This document shows positions 56,003 through 64,000 of a DNA stretch of 64,000 nt, in pieces. Source of the DNA: Desmodesmus armatus. Taxonomy: Eukaryota > Chlorophyta > Chlorophyceae > Sphaeropleales > Scenedesmaceae. Location: NCBI GenBank assembly GCA_007449985.2, contig VIIQ02000631.1:557501-621500 (forward strand), written 5' to 3'. Both the position numbers and the translations under genes were made by a program. The stretch's first letter is position 1, and every line of letters begins with the position of its first letter. The notes under the pieces were generated by a model that made no database searches, was not told the origin of the DNA, and worked only from the letters and a program-made list of their open reading frames with translations.

Positions 56003-58906
56003 TCAGCCCAACTTGGCCAGGGCGTCCTTCATGAAGTGCGGTTTGCAGACCTTGTACTCAGGGAACGACAGCGCAGCAACACACTGATGACCCACGGCAC
56101 AGTGGGAGTCATCAGTGCAGTAGCACTGCCGCTTCACATCACACTTGGGGCTGTATGAGTTGGGGATGTTGTTGATGATCTGGTGCATCAGCACTGGCTC
56201 AAAGACCTTGGCAGGGTCATACTGGGCCTGAAGCTCCAACTGCTTGTTGAAGTTGGGGTAGCGGTCGCGCAGGGGGCAGTTGGGGTGGGTGAAGGTGCGC
56301 AGGTAGTTCTTGCCCCAGTGTGGCCGGCCCTTGTACCTGAAGCCACACAGGGGCGGCACCAGCAGCAGCTCAGTGCGCATGCTGTTGTCACTGAGAGGGT
56401 TTGCCGGCGATGCAATATGCTGCACGTTGCTGCCTGTTCGTAGGCACAAAGCATCGCTCACACTGTATGTAATTTTGTAGTAGGCAGTCTGCTGGGAAGA
56501 CATGCCGTCACACCTGTCACACACTATCACAAGTGGGGTTCATGCTTTAACCCACGTCAGGTGTGTGTGGTGCAGTTGCCAGGCACACTTACTTGCAGAC
56601 AGTGAGCTGCTCCATGATGTCTTGCACCCACTGGTACTTTGCTGGCACACCGTGCAACTTGCGGCTCTTCATGTATGTCAGCTCAACATAGATGGGGTTG
56701 CGCATGCCGCTAGTGACAGCCATGTTGTCCTCAGTAGCCCTGCCAAAGCGCAGGAAGACGTAGCCGCCGAATGGCATGCACCTGCGACACGGTTGGGCAG
56801 CAGGACACCTTGAGGGGCGTTCTACTGGCCGCTTCAGGCTGTCAACCGAAGCTGGTGATTACACAGTGGTGCAACCTGCGGCTGCAGCACCGTACGCCCT
56901 TGCCTGCACATGGTGCTGCGGCTTGCTGAGGTACTGGTAAGCAATGGCGGTACTGCCTCTTCCAAAGGCAGCTGCAGCAGTCAACCAGGGTCACTCAGCC
57001 AGGAGGGCGCCGTGCTTTGGGCACGAGCACGGTTCCTGACGTGCATGACCTGCATCTCAGACACTCATGTCAACATGCACTGCACGCTGAGATAACTTTT
57101 TTGTTGTTTTTAGATAACTTGCTGTTTAGACGCCAAGTCAGTGCGCACAACTAGCAATTGTCATACCCTGCAGCTGTTTGTTGCGCTGGCATTGTCTGTG
57201 GTGCAGTCCACTGGCACGTGCCGCCTGCTGCATTACCTGTCGTGTGCGGCACCGTTCTCCTTGAGGTCATAGGTAAAGATTTTCTTCACATCCTCAACCC
57301 ATGCTGGGAATTCATCGAGCTCGATAGCAAACTCTATGTCATCTACTGTCAGGTCGCTGTTCCACACACAGAAGGGCTCGCAGCCGCCGGCCATCATCTT
57401 GTTGGTACTGCCTACCGCCTTCACCTGCGGGGACAAACAAGCCAGCACAACTTTCTGGCTGTTTTTACTGTGTTGCAAGGCGGGCGGCGACTGATGCAAT
57501 CTGCAGCATGCGTTAGCACAGCATGCTAATGCAGCTGCAACTCAGCACTGCTGAGCAACTCTGTATACAACACCATACAGGCCAAACAGACCTGCCGTAC
57601 TCAGTGACTGAGTATGTCTGCCTACCTGTGCCAGAGCCATGTACACATCCATAGGTGTTCAGCTCAGCACAGCCTGACCCAACGCTCTGCGACTCAGCAC
57701 TGCTACGCAACTTAGCATACAGCACCACAAAGGCCAAAGAGGCATACTCATGGGCCATGAGTATGTCTGCCTACCTGTGCAAGGGTCACATCCACACCTC
57801 AGCACTGCTACAGAACAAGGCATACAGCACCACAGAGGCCAGCAATTCCTGCACTGAGTATGCTCACCTGTGCCAAAGCCACATCCATAGGTGCTCCAGG
57901 TACTTGCGGCAGGATGCTCTTGCTGGCCCACCTCAGGTATGCAATGCTGCTCAGCGTGGTGAGGCAGTTGAGGGGGTTCATGGCGCGTGACACATGTGTG
58001 TCATGCACATCTGCTTGCAGCGGCAGCAGGATGAGCTGCAGAGAGAAGGGCAGTGCAGGTGGCACCAACAACACAAGGCTTCCATAAGTCACACAAGCAT
58101 GTATATATTCCAGGCAGGAGCTCAACTGGGGGGTGACAATGCAGCTGCACAGATGGCTGGGGGCTGCGCGCGCCCTATCATGCAGCAAGCGTCGTACTAC
58201 CGCACTGCCGGCAGCCTGGCCAAGGCATGCAGTGACTGATCTCTGAGGCTCATCAGTGAAAGCTCAGCATTTACAATGGAGGGTGCTGTTGTGCTGTGCT
58301 GTACACCGGTTGGCCTGTTGGTAGAACTGCAGCATAGCCAGTGTGATCATGCAGTGTGAATCGGCAGACCTGGAAGGCGTTGGAGATGGGTGTGGGCAGG
58401 GGGAATGTGAGCCCAGCATGGTCGTTGCTGTGAGGCTTGGGCTTCTCGTCTGTCTTGAACATCTTAAACACATTGTACTTGTTTAGGTCAGGGCGCCACC
58501 TGCACAACAGCAACCATGCAACATCAGAGTGCAACGTGAGATGCCAGTTGGACCAGCGGTGTTGCAGACTCGTGTCTGCAGCTGATGACTCTGAACCAGG
58601 CTTTCTACCAACTGCAGCTGGTGTTTGGCTATGCCTTTCATTTGGGCACATGGGATTTTGAAAGGCTTGCTGAGCTGCAGTGGCATGTGCCAAATGCAGC
58701 AATCAGCATAGGGTGTTCCACACATCGGTGTCTGCAGCTGTACAGCATGAGCCCACTGGGTGGTACCGCCTGCAGCTGATGTTTGGCTGTAGCCTTGGGC
58801 ATAGGGGCACGGGCTTGCTGAGCTGAAGTAGTAGCACCCCATGGGCCAACTGCAGCAACCGGCATAGAGTGCCATGGGCGGAAGGTTGCAGTCCAGCAGT
58901 GACATA

Positions 58907-58937
<31 letters not shown>

Positions 58938-61442
58938 TCAGTGCCACATGAGGGGTGACCTGCACGACAGCAGCCACACAACAGCATGCACAGTGTGAGC
59001 TGCGAACCCTTCAATCTTGGTCTCCCAAGTGGCGGACCTAGCTGACACTGTATCAAATGCAGCTGTCCAGCACCAGCATACCAAAGCCAACCCGTACTAC
59101 AGTGCAGCCATGTAAAACGTGCGGTGAATATGTTCTCACAAAGCCACAGCAAAGCAAGTCCAGCTACTAAAGCCAAGCAGTGAAGTGCTCCTTACCTTAA
59201 GGAATTCCTTCACATCATCACCCAGCCTTCAATATTGTTTTCTTTTGTGGCGGGCCTAGTACCAAATGCAGCTGTTCAGCACCCAGCTCCTAGCCAAGCA
59301 GTCAGGTGCTCACCTTGAGGAACTCCTTCACATCCTCACCCAGCCGTGCATCAGGCAGCAGGTTTGTGCTGATGGCCATGGTGTTGCTGGGTGGTGTCAT
59401 CTGCAGCTTCACCGCGGTGATGATACCGATCAGACCAACACCACCTGCCAGGCCCTTGCCCTCAGGACTGTCACGAGCACTGGTGTGGATTGTGCCTGAG
59501 GCATCTACCCAAGTGAACTCAAGAGTGATGTCACCCTGAGACAGCACAGCACAGCGCAGCACATGGATGCCCTCGCATGATATCAGGTATGATGATCTGT
59601 TGGTGGCACATGGTACAGCCACTTACTGCGCACAGCTTGGCCAAACCTGTGTTCGAACCCAGCCACTCCAAGGCTGTCAAGTTACCCATAACACTGCTTG
59701 ATCGCCCTTGCAGCTCACCATGGAGCTTGTGACATTGCTGCCTGTGCCGTGCCCGTTGGCTGAAATGACACCACCAATGGTGAGTTCTGCGTAGTTGGTT
59801 GGTGCCCCGAGCTCCGTGGCCATGCCATGCTTGTCTGCCCAGCGCAGCAAGTCCAGGACCTTCAGTCCAGACTGGACACGCACAGTATAGCCTGACTGGT
59901 CCACTTCTAGGACCTTGTTGAAACCCTCTGCAGACATGGACACGAGGTCATTCCCTACAGTGTTAGCTGCCAGGCCAGCACATCAGGGTGCTATTTTTCT
60001 CACACAACTGCAGCCATGCTGTGCTGCTCTCACAGCACAGGTGGTTTGGAATTGTCGGCCCTCCTTGCTGCTGCTTGTAATATTTTCCTGACACATGCTG
60101 CCAGCACTTTCGGAAAGTGTCACATAAGGCCAGGACACCGTCCGGCAATCGGCTGCAATCCATTCCCCAGACCGTGCATCTGCCCCTTGCTACCAGATAC
60201 TGCTGTGCTGTGGCAGCTGGGCACATGCCACCATTTAGTCACTCAACTGAAGAGTTGCTGCATGCAGACTCTGCTATAGCTGCTGCCTCTGCCACAGCAA
60301 TCCAGGCCCACCTGTAAGCACCGCCACTGTGCTGGGTGCTGCACTGCTGGTGTCTGGCAGTGACGTCAGCACGTCACTTGTGTAAGCACAAGCAAAGGGT
60401 GCTGTGGAGTGGAACACCCTACAATAAGACCAAGATGATACAGGGACACATCCATGCCGTGTTGGGTTTGTGGAATATCTGGCGCCTTGCTTACAGCTGC
60501 ACATGCGGAAGGGTGCTACTGCCTTATCAGCCCCCTGCAGACTGCAGAACACAGGCTGATGCTGCTTGCTGCCTTGAAGTTGCCTGTATGTGCCAAACTC
60601 AGCACGTGCACCCACACAGTCCAGCACATTGCCTGCATCATTCCGGCAAGCGCGCGTAGTAATTGGTGCTGAGGGACTGCTATGTTGCCACTGCATCTTC
60701 TGTTCCGGCTGAACAGTCAGAGTGACTGTGATTATGTGACGCAAGGAGTCAAGGACAGGTGCACCTCCTTACGTGCGGCTGGTGCGTATCTTGAGGGGCT
60801 TGCCGCTCTGCTGTGCTGCATCTGCAAACTGCTTGACGGCTGCTGCCAGCTGCTGAGTGCTTTCGGGTTTCACCACAGCCTGCAGGGCAGCACACCACAT
60901 GGGCATACGCGGACATTGCCTGAAGATTGAGCCTGGCTGAGGTGCCTCGTCAACGCTAAGCTTTTGTTCAGTGTGGTCCTGCATGTGTATCACCTAAGCG
61001 TCATGGCTGATTGAACCAGCACAGCTGCACTGCAAGCCCAACTGACACATTGCAGTCTTGCCACTGAACCCCCCTGGCGGGTGTGACGTCCCTCACACAC
61101 GCCTGTCATATTGCTGTTCCTTTGGGCCCCTGATCGTTATGTTCACCTCTGCATAGCATGTCAGGATGCCAAAGATATTGGTGTAACTTTGCAGAGTGGC
61201 AGCCTGCATGACACAAATGGTGCAGACATGTGAGCAGAAGTGCTTTTATCGGTCAGTGTGTCCTCACCAGCCCTGGTCAAAGGGCGCCATCACTAAGTAC
61301 CCAATCGGATCAAGATAGTATTAAGACCGATAGGCATCTGCATTCTGCTGTGCACGCGTTGGCACAGTTGCCTGGTTACCTGTGCACCTGCTGCTGCCAG
61401 CAGCAGCGTGCAGGCCAGCAGGGCCTGCGCATGGAGGGCCAT
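56003..61442 (-). CDS. L-gulonolactone/sugar-1,4-lactone oxidase-type flavoprotein, secreted
   Basis: FAD-dependent aldonolactone oxidoreductase of the plant GulLO type. Exons 61442-61380, 61203-61147, 60879-60773, 60418-60312, 59954-59719, 59535-59314, 58959-58937, 58499-58370, 58035-57868, 57424-57237, 56781-56593, 56513-56003; phases agree; 666 aa. A signal peptide (MALHAQALLACTLLLAAAGA) is followed by the FAD-binding-4 domain: VVKPESTQQLAAAV, LEVDQSGYTVRVQSGLKVLD, PTNYAELTIGGVISANGHGT, GLAGGVGLIGIITAVKL. The C-terminal ALO domain includes MRTELLLVPP, the HWGK motif (GRPHWGKNYL) and a Cys-rich tail (CDVKRQCYCTDDSHC) like secreted plant GulLO proteins. Exon 7 is a 23-base microexon supported by phase on both sides. 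The substrate cannot be told from sequence. Exons 2-4 are the least conserved. Confidence 0.87.
57537..57900 (-). repeat. three tandem copies including an exon end and splice donor
   Basis: The end of exon 9 plus its donor (coding MDVALAQ then GTGAGC, at 57862-57888) is repeated in degenerate form at about 57772-57795 (VDVTLAQ-like, then GTAGGC) and 57626-57654 (MDVYMALAQ-like, then GTAGGC). The shared flanks include CAGCACTGCT and ATACAGCACCACA. Units are roughly 85-150 bases apart. Confidence 0.7.
58560..58870. repeat. degenerate tandem duplication in lactone-oxidase intron 7
   Basis: Two copies of roughly 140-160 bases share TGCAGCTGRTGTTTGGCT, GGCTTGCTGAGCTG, TGCAGCAAYC and GCATAG-GTG strings in the same order (about 58560-58715 and 58725-58870). 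Confidence 0.6.
58905..58932. repeat. (AC)n microsatellite next to a splice donor
   Basis: About 13 AC units directly beside the minus-strand donor of microexon 7 (donor GTGAGT at 58936-58931), so the intron opens GTGAGTGTGTGTG. Confidence 0.9.
59184..59314 (-). repeat. relic copy of the exon 6 end and donor within intron 6
   Basis: The end of exon 6 (GEDVKEFLK then GTGAGC, ending at 59314) is matched by an intronic relic at about 59191-59226 that would read GDDVKEFLK then GTAAGG. The flanks 59245-59300 and 59030-59095 also share GTGGCGG-CCTAG and AAATGCAGCTGT-CAGCA. Confidence 0.7.
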
Positions 61443-62955
61443 GTGTGGTCGGATCTTGATGGTTAGTCCTTTAAAGCAGTGACCACAGTCGCTCTTGCCC
61501 AGCGATCACGTCCCCGCTGCTGCTTTATGTTTTCCCGCTCGATGTGTCCTGACAAGACGAGGCCAGCACTTCTCGTCGTCACTGTGTCTTAAGACACTTG
61601 AATGTAGATGTAAAGAGATTTTGATCAAAAGTTGCCAGCCTCAGCGACCTCGGCTGTAGTTGGTCGGACCGGCCTGGCCCAAGGTGCACGCGCGGTCAGA
61701 GGTAATCAGACGAACGTATAGACTCGAGAATACATCAAAAATGACCCGTTGAGCATTTCCGTGCAGTTGGCAGTGCTACTAGTGGTTAACATCTGTTTCG
61801 GTTGGGTGAGTCAATGCTCATCCACACAAATTCGCGAAGGCGAAGCAGAGGCCGCAGGTCCTTCCACTTCATGACAAGTCATGTGTTGCCCCGTTACGAA
61901 GCCGTACTTTTGATAGCAAGAAGTGGAGGCAGCTCTGTCCCACGTGTGAGGCAGTAGTGTCTTGTCAGCTGAGCTTATGGCTGGTTGCTGACAGTGACAT
62001 GAAGCCGATTGTGTCTTGCCAATTATTTCTTGCCACTTATGTCAATGGGTGCCGGCCACATGAGCAACCAGGTAGACTGCACGGTGCCTGCACTGAAGCC
62101 ACCGGCCCCGGTGGGGGGTGGACAGAATTTGATGGGGTCTTATACAGCTGCCCCCAATTGTCCAGCTGCAACATGACAGCGGGATGTTGTGGAGTCACCA
62201 GGTGAAGGACCACATGCAAGGAACTGGGGGAGTCCTCAATTGCAGTGCACATTTTGAAGGAAACTCCGTTACAGACAAGTACCTCTGCCTTGCTCAAGGC
62301 TCATCAGCAGTGCTTGCAGCTGGGTCATGCCAGCCAGGACCCCTTGAGTCACTCAACAGTCAGTGACTGCCCTGTTGGCAGTTGGCACCCCTCCCCCAAC
62401 CAGGCAGGCTGGGATGCAGCTGGTCACCCACCAACACAAAAAGGTTTGCGGAATTTAGACGTGAGGACCAAGCAATCTATGATCTGTGTGTTGCAACTTG
62501 CAGCCCACCACCTGCCCAAGACAGTCACTGTCCGACTTGTAGCTTTGCGCTCTACACCTATGTGTAGCAGTCAGTGACAGTGATTCAGCACCCAACCCAA
62601 ACAATCAGCCGCAACAGCAGTGCGCAGCAGCCTGCCAACGTGCTGAAAGAAAGTGATACAATGCCATGGTGCCGTGCACAGCTCATCAGATCCCCTGCCA
62701 CAAAGCAGCATTCTGGTGCGTAACAGCAGCAGCCGCACCCTCGCTCACCCCTCTTGCCACAGCTAGCCCTCTTCCCCAAGACACAGCCATACCCCAGCAG
62801 TCAAACTGGCCAACACGCGATTGGACAAGCCGTCAAACAACAGTAAGCGTCAGAACCACCTGCCCCTGCTCCCTTGCCGCTGCATCAGATCCGATCTGAG
62901 TGCGTTCGCTTCAACACCAAAAACACCCTCGCTGCCTCGAAACTTGGCTGGCACC
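61443..62955. other. intergenic stretch, no supported gene
   Basis: About 1.5 kb between the lactone-oxidase start and the CTP synthase stop. A TTTAAA lies some 30 bases upstream of the lactone-oxidase ATG on the minus strand and might serve as a weak TATA. No exon is supported. Confidence 0.45.
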
Positions 62956-64000
62956 TCAACCGGCCATGAACAGTGCAGCCTTGCTGCTGCCCCCCTCCTT
63001 GCCACTGCCTGCTGGCACACCGTTAGCTGCTGCTGCTGCTGCTGCCGAAGGTGCCAGCGACAGGTTGTCCATGCCTAACTGCATGGACGCCTGTGGGCTG
63101 GGCTTGATGGGTGTCGACATGGGGCTGGGCTGTGGTGTGGCCCGGCTTGTGAGGTAGCTGTTGAGCCGCTTGCCTGATGCAAGGATGAACCCAAGGAACA
63201 GCGGGCTGGCGCGGCCAGGCCGGGACTTGAACTCAGGGTGGAACTGCAGCAACAGCAAGCAGGCAGTGCCACACAATCTTGGTCAACCATGTGGTCACAT
63301 CCGCCACTCAACGTCTACAGCAGTCGGCCATTGGGGACGTCCATACGAGAGTGTTCACAGCAGCGCAAGCCTATGCACATCCCATGGCTGCCAGCACAAG
63401 ATGCCACAAGGGTCAGGTATGTCTGTAAAGCTGGAGTGCTGCTGTGCATGCTGCTGCCCCACCTGTGCTGCCACGTAGAAGGGGTGTCCTGACGGGTTGT
63501 CCTGCAGCTCCACCACCTCCATGCGCTCCCCTGTCTCATCACGCCCAACAAACAGCAGGCCCTCCTGCTCAATCTTGGACACCATCTCAGGGTTGACCTC
63601 ATACCTGCGCGACAAAGCAGGCAGAGCAGGGTAAAGGGACAGTGACACAGGTGCTGCCAGCAACAACCGCTTGCTTCATGCGCGAGCCCTTTGGGTGCTG
63701 ACAAACCATCACACACACATCGACTTGGCATGCCACTGCAGCATCCCTATAGAATGCTGGCAAGGACATCTGCACCTTTACCCCACACGCCGCATGGATT
63801 CCTTTCACTAGCATCATCATGTGCTTTGACCGCTGCACCCAGTACAGCTAGACCTGCAGACTGGCGCGCCGCGCTGATGATAGATGATGTCATACTATTC
63901 AACTCAAAAAGTACCACCAGGCCCACCTGTGCCTGTGCCGCTCATCTATGAAGCGCTCTTTCTGGTAGAGCTTGGCTGTGAGGCAGTTGACGCTCTGCAG
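62956..64000 (-). CDS. CTPS: CTP synthase, C-terminal glutaminase part (partial, runs off window)
   Basis: Makes CTP from UTP, ATP and glutamine. Exons seen: the one reaching the window edge to 63927, 63604-63463, 63243-62956. They encode the end of the class-I glutamine amidotransferase domain: [59 protein letters not shown] with the catalytic His and Glu (HPE), and [13 protein letters not shown] Ser/Pro/Ala-rich tail of about 65 residues follows, ending KAALFMAG. The synthetase domain and the catalytic Cys lie beyond 64000. Confidence 0.92.

Noticed and set aside
57537..58932. CRISPR-like repeat array
   Set aside because: The units are few, degenerate and carry exon-end copies; this is intronic tandem duplication in a eukaryotic gene.

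Overview
The window is nuclear DNA from a green alga, most likely a chlorophyte and plausibly a chlorophycean. The genes are split by many short GT-AG introns that mostly end in TGCAG. Coding DNA is moderately GC-rich with Gln/Ala/Ser runs. Several proteins have plant-type relatives: cytosolic-type pyruvate kinase, AP-4 beta, an RSZ-type SR splicing factor, a thylakoid-lumen FKBP, an RGG-tailed ALBA protein and a plant-type sugar-lactone oxidase. The retroelement is a tyrosine-recombinase (DIRS/PAT) type, known from volvocine algae. Exon models were built by hand from splice sites, reading phase and family similarity. In every complete multi-exon gene but one the exon lengths sum to a multiple of three; the exception is explained below.

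Layout. 1-1.7 kb: almost nothing certain. 1.7-12.9 kb (-): a 21-exon pyruvate kinase. 13.8-18.6 kb (+): a BAH-domain/AT-hook chromatin protein with an apparent one-base frameshift. 19.1-20.3 kb (-): a lumenal FKBP with two GC-AG introns. 20.6-22.1 kb (+): a small putative acylated membrane-associated protein. 23.2-29.5 kb (+): AP-4 beta adaptin. 29.8-32.1 kb (+): an RSZ splicing factor followed by a perfect 3' hairpin. 33.6-42.2 kb: two head-to-head paralogues of an unrecognised family; the minus copy carries a 4.3 kb DIRS/PAT-like retroelement in its last intron. 44.1-46.8 kb (-): a protein with two SpoVS-like domains. 47.1-50.0 kb (+): SDS22. 50.2-51.4 kb (+): a small putative chloroplast membrane protein. 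52.6-54.9 kb (+): an ALBA protein. 56.0-61.4 kb (-): an L-gulonolactone-oxidase-type flavoenzyme. 63.0-64.0 kb (-): the 3' end of CTP synthase, running off the window.

The genes do not form a pathway; this is ordinary dense algal gene space with several close divergent pairs. The most interesting points are the retroelement inside an intact gene, the inverted paralogue pair with mirrored promoter motifs, the eukaryotic double-SpoVS protein, a long near-perfect hairpin in a pyruvate kinase intron, the stop-proximal hairpin of the SR gene, paired GC-AG introns, and introns built from tandem copies of exon ends.
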